A DNA stretch of 64,000 bases from JAJISG01 sp964347325 (GCA_964347325.1 CAYFYA010000001.1:124001-188000), one strand, 5' to 3'; positions 41,645 through 50,312 are shown, numbered from the stretch's first letter. A program made the numbers and translations. The notes: generated by a model from the sequence alone, not told the origin.

Positions 41645-42685
41645 CTATCTCCTTCCCGGTCGGACTACCTCCTTTAGCCTGTCGATGGGACCCACGGGGT
41701 AGGGATCGACGCCCCGCGCTATGGCGAGGTAAACGCTGACCATGTCTCCGAGGTGAACCAGTTCCAGGACCTGATTAAGGAGGGATGTGTCCGTGGCTTC
41801 GACGACTAGTACTGAGACCCTCTCCCTCATCATGGCGATGGTCACCTCCATCTGGGCGTTGAGCGGTGAATCCTCCGGGGCTGTGAGTACGATTGGAGCA
41901 AAGCGCCCGACATCCGGGTCCTCCATCCAGCCTACGAGCTCGTTGTGGTTCGCCTCTGGGAAGACACCGCTCCAGGCGAGGACCTTGGCCATCTCGTTGA
42001 ACTCCGTCTGCCACCTGCGACCGACCGCTCCCAGGTGAGGAGGAGCGTATACGATCGGTGTCCGTTCCCGGATCTCCATGGCGATGGACTTGGCCCTATT
42101 CTTCGTCGACGGCACCGATGGAGACCAACGTTCGCGTCGCCGTCCCAGGAAATGAATGGCTTCGTCGAGCTGTCCTCTGAGGTCGGGGAGGGGAATCGAC
42201 AGAAGTGCGAGCAAGGGGGCTAGGAGGTATCCAAGTGCACCGCGCGGCGGAAGGCCTGCTGGTATCGTCAGGTGGTGACTGCCTCTTGAGAGGGCCGTAT
42301 CCCGCAATTCACCGCCCGAGCTGACGGCGAGGGTAGGGAGCTCCTGAGACAACGCCTGCCGATAGCATGAAAGGGTCTCCCACGTGTCGCCGGAGTAGCT
42401 GAGGAATACCAGAAGGTCCTCCGGGCGAATGAAGGGGGGCAGGCCGAAGTCCCGCACTACGTGGACGGGGTAGCCACCTGCCCTGGCCACAGTTCCCGCC
42501 AGGTCCCCCGCTATGGCCGAGCCCCCCATGCCGAAGACCACCAGGGACCCGTCGTCGCGGGGCTGGACTTCCACCCGGCTGGAGAGGCGAAGACCCTCCT
42601 CCAGCTGTTCAGGCAGGGACCCGACAATGCCCAACATGCCGTTTTGGTCGATGGCCTTCCTTCGCTGGGGGTCGTCCAGCATCAA
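41645..42685 (-). CDS. Bifunctional phosphoglucose/phosphomannose isomerase
   Basis: The 346-residue SIS-fold enzyme interconverts glucose-6-phosphate or mannose-6-phosphate with fructose-6-phosphate. VVFGMGGSAIAGDLAGTVA and FLSYSGDTWETLSCY are the two phosphate-binding sugar-isomerase segments. EFNEMAKVLAWSGVFPEANHNELVGW is the family signature with the catalytic Glu and His. The length matches the archaeal PGI/PMI family. It could feed sugar precursors to the glycosylation system at 56-63 kb. Confidence 0.88.
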   Translation of the reverse strand: MMLDDPQRRKAIDQNGMLGIVGSLPEQLEEGLRLSSRVEVQPRDDGSLVVFGMGGSAIAGDLAGTVARAGGYPVHVVRDFGLPPFIRPEDLLVFLSYSGDTWETLSCYRQALSQELPTLAVSSGGELRDTALSRGSHHLTIPAGLPPRGALGYLLAPLLALLSIPLPDLRGQLDEAIHFLGRRRERWSPSVPSTKNRAKSIAMEIRERTPIVYAPPHLGAVGRRWQTEFNEMAKVLAWSGVFPEANHNELVGWMEDPDVGRFAPIVLTAPEDSPLNAQMEVTIAMMRERVSVLVVEATDTSLLNQVLELVHLGDMVSVYLAIARGVDPYPVGPIDRLKEVVRPGRR

Positions 42686-42754
42686 TGGGCGATGGTGGGT
42701 GCCAAGAAAGGATTATGGGATTCCTCCTAACCAATATCCTGGTATCTACAAAAA

Positions 42755-42764
42755 GAATATTAAT
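42755..42764 (+). promoter_or_regulatory. Probable TATA box of the riboflavin operon
   Basis: GAATATTAAT is 23-32 bases before ATG 42787. That makes ribB leaderless, with the later rib genes read from the same transcript. Confidence 0.5.
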
Positions 42765-42786
42765 GCCCCGGGAGTGGCGTTCAGCG

Positions 42787-43521
42787 ATGAGTTCTGTGGT
42801 GGAGAGGTCCCTGTTAGACCTCTCGCGGGGGAGACCCATTCTCGTCTACGACGCCGACGGCAGGGAGGGCGAGACCGACATCGTGGTGCCTTCGGAGTTC
42901 GTCACCGCCGCCACCATCAGGACCTTGAGGAAGGAGGCCGGTGGCTTCATATGCGCCACGGTTCCACATCAGCTCGCCAGGAGACTGGGCCTGCCTCTGA
43001 TTGAGGAGGCCCTGGACAGGCTCAAGGGCCACTACCCGGTCTTCCAGAAACTCGTGAGCGGATCCCCGCCCTACGATTCGAGGTCATCCTTCAGCGTCAC
43101 CGTCAATCACCGCAGGACCTACACAGGCGTCACCGACCGTGACAGAGCTCTCACCATCTCATCCCTGGCGCGTGTCTTCCGGGAGGTCGCTGACTACAGC
43201 GAGAGCTGGGCCCAGCAGGTGTTCTCGAGTGAGTTCAGGTCTCCGGGCCATGTGCCCCTCCTCATCACCGACGACCCGCTGTTGGAGGGTCGGAGGGGCC
43301 ACACGGAGCTCGGGACAGCTCTGGCGATTATGGCGGGTGTAACCCCCACAGTCACGCTCTGTGAGATGATGGGGGATCGTGAGGGAGCCCTGTCGAAGGA
43401 AGGGGCAAAGAAATATGCCAGAGACAGGAATCTGGTCTTCACCGAGGGGCGGGAAATCGTAGAGGCTTGGCGAAGATGGTCCGGGTCATGGCTACAGGAG
43501 TCTTTGATATCCTCCACCTAG
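42787..43521 (+). CDS. ribB: 3,4-dihydroxy-2-butanone 4-phosphate synthase
   Basis: The 244-residue enzyme forms the four-carbon precursor of riboflavin from ribulose 5-phosphate. The acidic loop DADGREGETDIVVPSEFV carries the metal-binding glutamates, and RRGHTELGTALAIMAGVTPT supplies the conserved His and nearby residues. VNHRRTYTGVTDRDRALTI is the substrate-binding stretch. The archaeal form is not fused to GTP cyclohydrolase II. Its last 46 bases overlap ribL. Confidence 0.93.
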   Translation: MSSVVERSLLDLSRGRPILVYDADGREGETDIVVPSEFVTAATIRTLRKEAGGFICATVPHQLARRLGLPLIEEALDRLKGHYPVFQKLVSGSPPYDSRSSFSVTVNHRRTYTGVTDRDRALTISSLARVFREVADYSESWAQQVFSSEFRSPGHVPLLITDDPLLEGRRGHTELGTALAIMAGVTPTVTLCEMMGDREGALSKEGAKKYARDRNLVFTEGREIVEAWRRWSGSWLQESLISST

Positions 43522-43937
43522 GCCATCTCCACTATCTGCGACAGGCCAAGGAGCTGGGGGATGATTTGGTGGTCGTGGTGGCGCGGGACTCCACGGTGCG
43601 GCGCATGAAGCACGATCCAATCACATCGGAGGAGATGAGAAGGGACCTCGTTGAGTCCTTGAAGCCCGTGGACGAGGCCATCCTGGGCCACGAGGGAGAC
43701 ATCTATAAGACCGTCGAGAAGGTCAAGCCCGACGTCATCGCCCTGGGTTGGGATCAGCCCTTCGACCCTGAGGAGGTCGAGAAGGAGTGCAGGAATCGGG
43801 GCGTGGAGGCCAAGGTTGTCCGGTTGGAGAAGCTCGAGGGCGATCTCGACGGCACGACCAAGATCATCAGCAAGATCATCAGCATGTGGAACTTCCAGCA
43901 GCGGATGACCAGGATTGAAGACGTTGGGGAGGGGTGA
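43476..43937 (+). CDS. ribL: FAD synthetase (archaeal RibL)
   Basis: The 153-residue nucleotidyltransferase begins MVRVMATGVFDILHLGHLHY, including GVFD and HLGH. ARDSTVRRMKHDPIT and ALGWDQPFD also match the family. It adenylylates FMN to FAD. Family neighbours include glycerol-phosphate cytidylyltransferases, but the riboflavin operon fixes the assignment. ATG 43476 and ATG 43488 are both possible; either overlaps ribB. Confidence 0.87.
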   Translation: MVRVMATGVFDILHLGHLHYLRQAKELGDDLVVVVARDSTVRRMKHDPITSEEMRRDLVESLKPVDEAILGHEGDIYKTVEKVKPDVIALGWDQPFDPEEVEKECRNRGVEAKVVRLEKLEGDLDGTTKIISKIISMWNFQQRMTRIEDVGEG

Positions 43938-44413
43938 CCGCGCGGCGCATTGGCATCGTGGATACGACCTTCGCGCGCTTCGATATGGGAGAAGCGGCGG
44001 AGCGGGAGCTCAAGGCCACCGGCACGGGCTTCAAGATACACAGGCGGACCGTCCCAGGGATCAAGGACCTTCCCGTGGCCTGCGGGGCGCTCATCGAGGA
44101 GGGGTGCGACATCCTCCTGGCCATGGGGATGCCTGGCCCCCTTCCCGTGGATAGACAGAGTGCCCTGGTGGCCGACTACGGACTCCAGCAAGTTCAGGTT
44201 TCCACAGGCACGCCCATCCTAGGGGTCTTCGTGTACGAGGACGAAGCGGAGGATGAGGTGGAGCTGGCGCGACTGGCGGATCGAAGGTCGAGGGAGCATG
44301 CTCTCAATGCGTACAACCTCCTCTTTCGGCCGCGGGTACTCAGGAGGAACGCGGGCATGGGCCTGAGGGAGGGGCACGAGGATGCTGGCCCCTTGAGGGC
44401 CGCCTGCAGGTAG
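43934..44413 (+). CDS. ribC: Riboflavin synthase (archaeal RibC)
   Basis: The 159-residue protein is the archaeal pentameric riboflavin synthase, related to lumazine synthase rather than to bacterial RibE. RIGIVDTTFARFDMGEAAER, RRTVPGIKDLPVACGALIEE and TPILGVFVYEDEAEDEVELA match the family. It dismutates two lumazines to riboflavin. GTG 43934 overlaps the ribL stop by four bases (GTGA). Confidence 0.9.
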   Translation: MTARRIGIVDTTFARFDMGEAAERELKATGTGFKIHRRTVPGIKDLPVACGALIEEGCDILLAMGMPGPLPVDRQSALVADYGLQQVQVSTGTPILGVFVYEDEAEDEVELARLADRRSREHALNAYNLLFRPRVLRRNAGMGLREGHEDAGPLRAACR

Positions 44414-44422
44414 GTGTCTACA

Positions 44423-44854
44423 ATGCCCAACCTAGGGATCGTGGTGAGCGAGTTCAACGCTGACGTGACCTTCGTCATGCTCGAGAGGGCCAAGGATCAC
44501 GCGGCCTTTCTCGGAATGACTGTGTCTGAGGTCGTGAAGGTGCCCGGGGTCTACGACATGCCCCTGGTGCTGAAGAAGCTGGTTCAGAGGAAGGACATAG
44601 ACGGCGTGGTAGCCCTCGGTGCAGTGATTGAGGGGGAGACCAAGCACGATGAATTGGTAATTCAACACACAACCAGAAAGATGGCGGACCTGGCGGTGGA
44701 GTTTGAAAAGCCCATCGGTCTGGGAATCTCGGGCCACGGAGAGACCAGGCTGCAGGCCTTGGATCGTGTCGATAAGGCCAAGGAGGCCGTTGAGAGCGTG
44801 GCGAAGATGCTGAAGTCCGTGGAGCAAGCTTCGGGCGGTGGCTCTCGCCGATAA
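44423..44854 (+). CDS. ribH: 6,7-dimethyl-8-ribityllumazine synthase
   Basis: The 143-residue enzyme condenses the ribB product with the pyrimidine intermediate. LGIVVSEFNADVTFVMLERA, KVPGVYDMPLVLKKL, GAVIEGETKHDELVIQ and PIGLGISGH are family motifs, with the catalytic histidine in the KHDE segment. ATG 44423 follows GGTAGGTG; GTG 44414 is in frame. It closes the ribB-ribL-ribC-ribH operon. Confidence 0.93.
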   Translation: MPNLGIVVSEFNADVTFVMLERAKDHAAFLGMTVSEVVKVPGVYDMPLVLKKLVQRKDIDGVVALGAVIEGETKHDELVIQHTTRKMADLAVEFEKPIGLGISGHGETRLQALDRVDKAKEAVESVAKMLKSVEQASGGGSRR

Positions 44855-44917
44855 TAGGTTATAGTTCTCCCCCAATCAGGGTCGGCTGACCTCGCCGAGG
44901 GGGGCGTGGTGGGGCGC

Positions 44918-45277
44918 ATGGCCGACATTCCCAAGATCGAGGAGATTCTAGAGGAGATCGAGGCCCTGGAGGGTGTGAGCGAGGCCATCTTGGTCTCGCG
45001 GTCGGGGATGTACATTGCAGGCAAGCTGCCCACCAACGTCCACCCGGAGACCTACGCCAGCATGTTTGCGGTCCTGCTGGGCGCGGCCGACACCGCTAGC
45101 GCCGAGCTTAAGGAGACCCTCTCCAGCGTCGTGGTCAACCTGGAAGATTCTCGACTCGTCGCCATGCCCAACGGTCCCAAGGCCATCTACGTCCTTAGGG
45201 TCTCGAAGCGTGTGAAGGTCCAGGGGCTCAAGGATAGCCTCGCCTCCTTCTCGACGCGCCTCCAGGAACATCTCTAA
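44918..45277 (+). CDS. Roadblock/LC7-domain protein
   Basis: The 119-residue protein is one roadblock/LC7 fold: IPKIEEILEEIEALEGVSEA helix, ILVSRSGMYIAGKLP strands, a long middle helix (ETYASMFAVLLGAADTASAE) and the last VNLEDSRLVAMPNGPKAIYV strands. Archaeal relatives are small GTPase partners or chemotaxis/twitching regulators. No GTPase gene is adjacent. It is convergent with the PHP gene and overlaps it by four bases. Confidence 0.82.
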   Translation: MADIPKIEEILEEIEALEGVSEAILVSRSGMYIAGKLPTNVHPETYASMFAVLLGAADTASAELKETLSSVVVNLEDSRLVAMPNGPKAIYVLRVSKRVKVQGLKDSLASFSTRLQEHL

Positions 45278-45942
45278 ATCTTCCGGAAGCCGCGGAGGAT
45301 CCAGTTGCTAACGGACGTGGCTACGTAGCGGCCAGTTCTGCGCCAATCTCTGCTCACACCGGCGGTTCTCCCACGCCCCCTTTTAAGGGCCGTCAGCACG
45401 TCTTCCTCGCTCTCAAGATTCTCCGGGAGGAGGACTATGGCCTTCCCGACATCTGCGAGTCCGTGGGCGTCACTCCCAGCTGTCCCTGGCAGCCCCAGCT
45501 CATCGGCGAAGGCCTCCGCCCTCTCATTGTGACCGGCGATGGACCGGGCGTTCAGGACTTCGATGGCGTGGAGGCCTGCTGAGCGGGCAACATCCTCCCC
45601 CATGCCCGACCAGAAGCGATGGGGGTGAGCGGCCACGGCGAAGCCCCCGAATTCTGCAATTCTCTCGACGGTCTCCCCAGCACTGAGCCCTCGGGGCACT
45701 TCTTCATCCAGGCCGTAGGCCAGGATGTGTCCCTGGGCGGACGAGACCTCCATTCCACGAACTATGATGAGGCCGTGATCCCTTCCTAGCTCCAGGGCGG
45801 CCTCGGACCCCCTGAGGCTGTTATGATCGGAGATGCTGATGCCGTGGATTCCCCGCCTTGCAGCCGTCTTGAGGAGGGCCTCAACCTCCAGCGAGCTGTC
45901 CAGGGAGTACTTGCTGTGGGTGTGGAGGTCGAGCCTAAGCAA
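45274..45942 (-). CDS. PHP-domain phosphoesterase
   Basis: The 222-residue protein has the PHP metal-binding pattern. LDLHTHSKYSLDSSL gives the HxH, GISISDHNSLRG the next Asp-His pair, VRGMEVSSAQGHILAYGL the Glu and His, FAVAAHPHRFWSG another His, and TAGSDAHGLADVGKAIV the last pair. Such stand-alone proteins hydrolyse phosphate esters or nucleotides, for example 3',5'-nucleoside bisphosphate or short oligonucleotides. It starts at TTG 45942 directly after the metG stop. Confidence 0.82.
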   Translation of the reverse strand: MLRLDLHTHSKYSLDSSLEVEALLKTAARRGIHGISISDHNSLRGSEAALELGRDHGLIIVRGMEVSSAQGHILAYGLDEEVPRGLSAGETVERIAEFGGFAVAAHPHRFWSGMGEDVARSAGLHAIEVLNARSIAGHNERAEAFADELGLPGTAGSDAHGLADVGKAIVLLPENLESEEDVLTALKRGRGRTAGVSRDWRRTGRYVATSVSNWILRGFRKI

Positions 45943-48072
45943 TCATGTCACCTCGGAACCGGCTCGGACGGGCCGGTCCACGGTCACCTCTCTCTCCCCC
46001 GCCTTCAGAGGAATTCCTTCACCTTCTCGAGTGCCGAAGAATGTGACCCGCCCCTCCTCACCAACCGTAATCTTCAGCCTGCCGAACTCCTCGAAGGAGA
46101 TCTGAGGGGCCTCTGAGCTTCCCAACACCCGTGTGCCCGCTGGGGCGTCCCCCGCCAACAGCAGGGACACCTGATCCCCGTCCACCGCTGCTAGAAGCAT
46201 TCCCTCGGACTTGATTCCTCTGAGGATCGCAGGCTTCAGGTTGCAGAGAACTACGATGGTCTTGCCCTGCACCTCCTTCGCGGTATACTGGTCCCGTATG
46301 CCAGCAACTAGGCGTCGTTCCTCCGTACCCAGGTCCACATCCACAAGGTACAGCTTGTCTGCACGGGGATGGTCCTCCACTCTTAGGACCTGGCCCACAC
46401 GAATGTCGAGCAGCTTGGCCTCATCTTCGACGCCGGTAGCGGTCTCCTCGATCTTCCTGAAGAGGGGCACGGGTACCGCCAGAGATTGACTATGAGGGAG
46501 TTCCTCCAGAGCGTAGTCCCAGGAAGCCTCGTGAACGCTTCCTTCAAATCCGAGCATCCTCCATAGTCGATCGGCTGAGAGGGGGAGGAAGGGGGCGGTC
46601 ATGAGGGCTAGACCCTTGACCAGCCTGAGGGCCACATGGAGCGCAGTTCCGCAAGCCTTCCGATCCTCCTTAATGAGATCCCAGGGAGCCACTTTATCGA
46701 AGTACTGGTTGCCCCTCCGAGCGAGCCTCATTACCTCTTTCAAGGCGTCCTTGAAGTGGCAGTACTCCAGGTTTTGGCCGACCTTCCTCCAGCCCTCCTC
46801 CATCTCCCTCAGCAGGGCCTCCTCCTCCTTCCTCGGCTCCAGGAGCGGTGGCACCTCTCCGAAGTTCTTGTGAGTGAAGGTGAGGACTCGGTGCACGAAG
46901 TTGCCGTAGACGGCGACAAGCTCAGTGTTTATGCGCCGATCCAGCTCCTCGAAGGTGAACTCCGAGTCCCTATTCTCCGGCATGGAGGCGCTGACGTAGT
47001 ACCGCAAGGCATCGGGGTCGTACGCCTCCAGGAGTTCAGAGAGCCAGATGCCGACACCCCTGCCCGAAGACATCTTCTCACCCGCGAAGTTCAAGAACTG
47101 GTTTGCGGGGACGTCGTAGGGCAGTTCCAATCCCTCGTCGTACCCCATGAGGATGGCGGGCCAGATGATGGTGTGGAAGACGATGTTGTCCTTGCCGACG
47201 AAGTAGTAGTGCCGGGCGTCCGGGTCCTGCCACCAGGCCTTCCAGAGTTCAGGATCGCCCTGTATTCGAGCCCACTCCATGCTGGCGGATAGGTACCCCA
47301 TGACCGCCTCGAACCAGACGTAGATACGTTTAGCCTCATAGCCCTCGATGGGAATCTCGATTCCCCAGTCGATGTCACGGGTAACGGGTCGATCCTTGAG
47401 GCCCTCCTTCAACCACGAGCGGGCAAAATTCAGGACGTGGGGCCTCCAGTGACTCTTCGTCTTTAGCCAGTCCTCGAGGGACTTCTGAAAGGCCGTCAGC
47501 CGGAAGAAGTAGTGAGTGGTCTCTCGGGTCTCGATGGCTGTGCCACATACCTTGCAGTGGGGGTGGAGGAGATCCATGGGGTCCAGCATCCTGCCGCAGT
47601 TCTCACACTGGTCTCCACGACTCTGGGGAAAGTGGCAATGAGGGCACTCCCCCTCCACGTAGCGATCGGGGCGGAACCGCTCGCAGGTGGGACACCAAGC
47701 CGATTCCATCGTGTTCTCGTAGACGTGACCCCGATCGCTGAGGCGCAGAAACAGATCCCGGGCCGTGGCCTTATGGTTCTCGGCGGAGGTCTTCCAGTAG
47801 AGGTCGTACGAGATGGCTAGCTGCTCGAAGTTCTTGACGTGCATGGCGTGGTAGCGCTCCGCGATGACCTCGGGGGACACACCTTCCTCATCGGCCCTTA
47901 CCGTGGTCGGGGTGCCGTGCATGTCGCTTCCGCTGACCATGAGGACGTCGTTGCCCGCCATTCTGTGGTAGCGGGCGAAGATGTCCGCGGGTATGTACGC
48001 CCCCGCAGCGTGGCCTATATGCCTGGGTCCGCTGGCGTATGGCCATGCGACGCCCAGCAATATCTTCACCAT
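45943..48072 (-). CDS. metG: Methionyl-tRNA synthetase with C-terminal tRNA-binding domain
   Basis: The 709-residue enzyme charges tRNA-Met. The HIGH motif lies in GPRHIGHAAGAYIPADIFAR, and KMSKS appears as KMSSG in FAGEKMSSGRGVGIW. Four CxxC knuckles (CPTC, CPHC, CENC, CKVC) form the two zinc sites of the class with two knuckles. The anticodon-binding helical domain follows, and then an OB-fold EMAP-type tRNA-binding domain from about residue 560 (LLDIRVGQVLRVEDHPRADK). Such a C-terminal domain is often a separate protein in archaea. A GATTTAAAG box (48098-48107) gives a leaderless start. Confidence 0.95.
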   Translation of the reverse strand: MVKILLGVAWPYASGPRHIGHAAGAYIPADIFARYHRMAGNDVLMVSGSDMHGTPTTVRADEEGVSPEVIAERYHAMHVKNFEQLAISYDLYWKTSAENHKATARDLFLRLSDRGHVYENTMESAWCPTCERFRPDRYVEGECPHCHFPQSRGDQCENCGRMLDPMDLLHPHCKVCGTAIETRETTHYFFRLTAFQKSLEDWLKTKSHWRPHVLNFARSWLKEGLKDRPVTRDIDWGIEIPIEGYEAKRIYVWFEAVMGYLSASMEWARIQGDPELWKAWWQDPDARHYYFVGKDNIVFHTIIWPAILMGYDEGLELPYDVPANQFLNFAGEKMSSGRGVGIWLSELLEAYDPDALRYYVSASMPENRDSEFTFEELDRRINTELVAVYGNFVHRVLTFTHKNFGEVPPLLEPRKEEEALLREMEEGWRKVGQNLEYCHFKDALKEVMRLARRGNQYFDKVAPWDLIKEDRKACGTALHVALRLVKGLALMTAPFLPLSADRLWRMLGFEGSVHEASWDYALEELPHSQSLAVPVPLFRKIEETATGVEDEAKLLDIRVGQVLRVEDHPRADKLYLVDVDLGTEERRLVAGIRDQYTAKEVQGKTIVVLCNLKPAILRGIKSEGMLLAAVDGDQVSLLLAGDAPAGTRVLGSSEAPQISFEEFGRLKITVGEEGRVTFFGTREGEGIPLKAGEREVTVDRPVRAGSEVT

Positions 48073-48154
48073 TCTTCCTGAGTAGAAGGAGACTCCGATT
48101 TAAAGATAGCCAGGTGCAACCAGCGCTGGCGACTAGCGCGCAACCACCTCAAAG

Positions 48155-48165
48155 AGTTTAAATAT
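48155..48165 (+). promoter_or_regulatory. Probable TATA box of the TRAM-protein gene
   Basis: AGTTTAAATAT predicts a transcript start near 48186, giving a leader of about 30 bases that carries GGAG and GAGGT before the proposed CTG start. Confidence 0.45.
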
Positions 48166-48215
48166 CGGACTCAAAATCCCCGACCAGCGACGAGAGTCGC
48201 AGGAGTTGAGGTATA

Positions 48216-48437
48216 CTGAGCAGAGGATTTGGGTCGGGGTCCTACACCGCTCCCGTAGAGGAGGGTAAGGTCTACGACGCCACCATAGAAGACTTGGGAA
48301 GGGAGGGCGATGGCCTCGCACGCATCGAGAACTTCGTCGTCTTTGTCCCGGGAACTAAGATTGGAGACAAGGTGAAGATACGGATCACCCGCGTCCTCAG
48401 AAGGATGGCATTCGGGGAAGTCGTGAAGGAAGAGTAG
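48216..48437 (+). CDS. TRAM-domain RNA-binding protein, apparent CTG start
   Basis: The 73-residue frame gives SRGFGSGSYTAPVEEGKVYD, then DATIEDLGREGDGLARIENF, FVPGTKIGDKVKIRITRVLR, a complete TRAM domain as found in small archaeal proteins that bind RNA or tRNA. An in-frame TGA lies at 48207-48209, and the next ATG, GTG or TTG codons sit inside the core, so the full domain can only begin between 48210 and about 48250. CTG 48216 gives the S-R-G-F-G start seen in homologues and follows GGAGTTGAGG. It would act as an RNA chaperone. Confidence 0.8.
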   Translation: MSRGFGSGSYTAPVEEGKVYDATIEDLGREGDGLARIENFVVFVPGTKIGDKVKIRITRVLRRMAFGEVVKEE

Positions 48438-48472
48438 CGGCGCCTTTTGTTGTTCTTACCCCATAGAGGCCA

Positions 48473-49135
48473 TCATCTAGCGGTAGCTTCACCTTTATGG
48501 CCGATCAGTATAAGCCTTCCCATCTCCGAGAGCCTGATAAGGAGCCGCCCCTGAGTGCCGCGGTCTATCTCGACGAGTCCCAGCTCCTCCAAGCCCTTGG
48601 ACTCCCGGCCTCCACGAATGTGGTAGCTCACGAGGGACTTCTCGACGCTCGAGGACTCGCTCAGCTCGTTGAGGGAGTCGGCGGCCCCGCCCATTTCCTC
48701 CAGTGCGTGGAGAATCCTAAACTTGCTAGGGGAGATGACCTCACTGTAGCTGAACTTCAGCACCGGGAGCATCATGGGGCTGTCCCCTTCAACGTGAAAC
48801 GCCTTGAGCCCGTTGACGAAGGCGGCGCTGATGGCGGAGCAGGTCATGAGCTTTCTCCCACTGGAGACGTTGATGAAGATATCGTCATACCTCTGCCTCT
48901 CCCTTTTGACTATCTCGGCGACCACCTCGTACATATCCCTGGCGGGATTCTCCACCTCCCGGCGTTCCACGGGGATGCGGAGCTCCCCCAGCTTGTGGGC
49001 CACCTCGTTGGCCCTGAACCTCTTCTCCGGCTCATGGACGAGGACGAGCTTGCTGACGGGGTACTCACGAATGCCGACGTAGATAGGGTCCTCCTCGTCC
49101 CCCAGGGTGGCTATCTGCAGGATCTTCATGTCCAT
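48473..49135 (-). CDS. CARF-domain winged-helix regulator
   Basis: The 220-residue protein has an N-terminal Rossmann-like CARF domain (to about residue 130). MKILQIATLGDEEDPIYVGI and RYDDIFINVSSGRKLMTCSA fit the ligand-binding loops that bind cyclic oligoadenylate in CRISPR systems. The C-terminal winged helix (SPSKFRILHALEEMGG to GRLLIRLSEMGRLILIGHK) binds DNA. Relatives are Csa3-like and DUF6293 regulators. No CRISPR array or cas gene lies in the window. ATG 49135 is preceded by a TTTTTATGG box at leaderless spacing. Confidence 0.75.
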   Translation of the reverse strand: MDMKILQIATLGDEEDPIYVGIREYPVSKLVLVHEPEKRFRANEVAHKLGELRIPVERREVENPARDMYEVVAEIVKRERQRYDDIFINVSSGRKLMTCSAISAAFVNGLKAFHVEGDSPMMLPVLKFSYSEVISPSKFRILHALEEMGGAADSLNELSESSSVEKSLVSYHIRGGRESKGLEELGLVEIDRGTQGRLLIRLSEMGRLILIGHKGEATAR

Positions 49136-49157
49136 CGTCCTTTCTAGGAGATACTGC

Positions 49158-49167
49158 CATAAAAACG
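49158..49167 (-). promoter_or_regulatory. Probable TATA box of the CARF-HTH gene
   Basis: On the minus strand CGTTTTTATG lies about 30 bases before ATG 49135 and excludes a longer protein beginning near 49279. Confidence 0.45.
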
Positions 49168-49331
49168 GTTTCAACCATATGGCCGGTCCTCCAAGCATCC
49201 CTACCACGACGACACGTGGAACCCACAGATTCTCAGCGTTGCCATGAGTTTGAATCTGAATCAAACCCTGGAAGAGCATGTTTAATTAGCATCCTCCCTA
49301 GTCGGAGACAGCATATCTCGATCACGAATGA

Positions 49332-50312
49332 GTGGGGGCTGTAGTGGAAGCTATCCACGTTGAGGAGGAGATAGAGGAAGGTGCCTGTCCGGAGTGCGGC
49401 AGCAGCCGCCTGTTCACGGATTATGTTAGGGGAGAGGAGGTGTGTGAGGTCTGCGGACTCGTGGTCAGGGAGCGACACATCGACAAGGGCCCAGAGTGGA
49501 CGAATCGTGAAGGCGACAGGGGCTCCTCCTCGAGGGTTGGCTCTCCTGCAAACGTCTCGACCCACGACAAAGGTCTGACGACTGAGATCTCTCTCGGCAC
49601 GATGGATTCCAGGGGAAACCGCCTCACCTTGAACGACGGGGGTCGTATGCGCCGACTTCGGAAGCTACAGACCCAGATGAAGTATTCCAGGCCGGGTGAG
49701 AGAAGCCTGGCGGAGGCCCTCATCGAGCTAGGTAGGATGGCCTCGATTATGGAGATTCCACGGGAGTTCCGACGGGAGGCAGCAGCCACTTACCGCAAGG
49801 CAGCCTCCAGCGGCCTCGTTCGAGGGCGAACCATCAAGGGGATGGCCGCCGCGTCCATCTACATAGCGTGCAGGTTGCTGAGGGCTCCCCGAACCCTGGA
49901 TGAGATCTCGGAGCTGTTGGAAGTCGACAAGCGGGAGCTCAGCTTATCATTCAAGGTGATTGCTCGAGGCCTGAAGATGGGGCTCCCTACGCCTGGAGGA
50001 GAGGACTATCTGGGCAGGGTCGCGAGTCGCCTCAGCCTCTCAATGAGAGTTCAGGCCGAGGCGCTCGATCTCATACGGAAGGCGGAGAAGGCGGAGAGGT
50101 TCCACTCGAAGTCTCCCATGGGGACCGTGGCCGCGTGTATCTATCTAGCCTCCCTGAGGCTGGGTGAGAAGGTTTCCCAGGAGCGGATCAGCAATGCCAC
50201 AGGGGTATCAGAAGTTACAATCCGGGTGAGGTACACAGCCATATTGGAGGCGCTGGGTCTTGACGCGGCTCCCAGTGTCAGACGGGATCAGAACGCAGCC
50301 TCCCCGGCCTGA
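49332..50312 (+). CDS. tfb: Transcription initiation factor TFB
   Basis: The 326-residue protein is the archaeal TFIIB homologue. The zinc ribbon is CPECGSSRLFTDY with CEVCG, the B-reader/linker region follows (around DKGPEWTNREGD and SRPGERSLAEAL), and then two cyclin folds, each containing the GLVRGRTIKGMAAASIYIAC type repeat. It joins TBP at the BRE-TATA element and recruits polymerase. The start is GTG 49332; GTG 49344 is in frame. An ATTTAATTAG-like stretch near 49281 may be its promoter. Confidence 0.94.
   Translation: MGAVVEAIHVEEEIEEGACPECGSSRLFTDYVRGEEVCEVCGLVVRERHIDKGPEWTNREGDRGSSSRVGSPANVSTHDKGLTTEISLGTMDSRGNRLTLNDGGRMRRLRKLQTQMKYSRPGERSLAEALIELGRMASIMEIPREFRREAAATYRKAASSGLVRGRTIKGMAAASIYIACRLLRAPRTLDEISELLEVDKRELSLSFKVIARGLKMGLPTPGGEDYLGRVASRLSLSMRVQAEALDLIRKAEKAERFHSKSPMGTVAACIYLASLRLGEKVSQERISNATGVSEVTIRVRYTAILEALGLDAAPSVRRDQNAASPA

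Noticed and set aside
48473..49279. Evidence for a CRISPR-Cas locus
   Set aside because: The CARF-HTH protein is the only related element; no direct-repeat array and no cas genes were seen on either strand.
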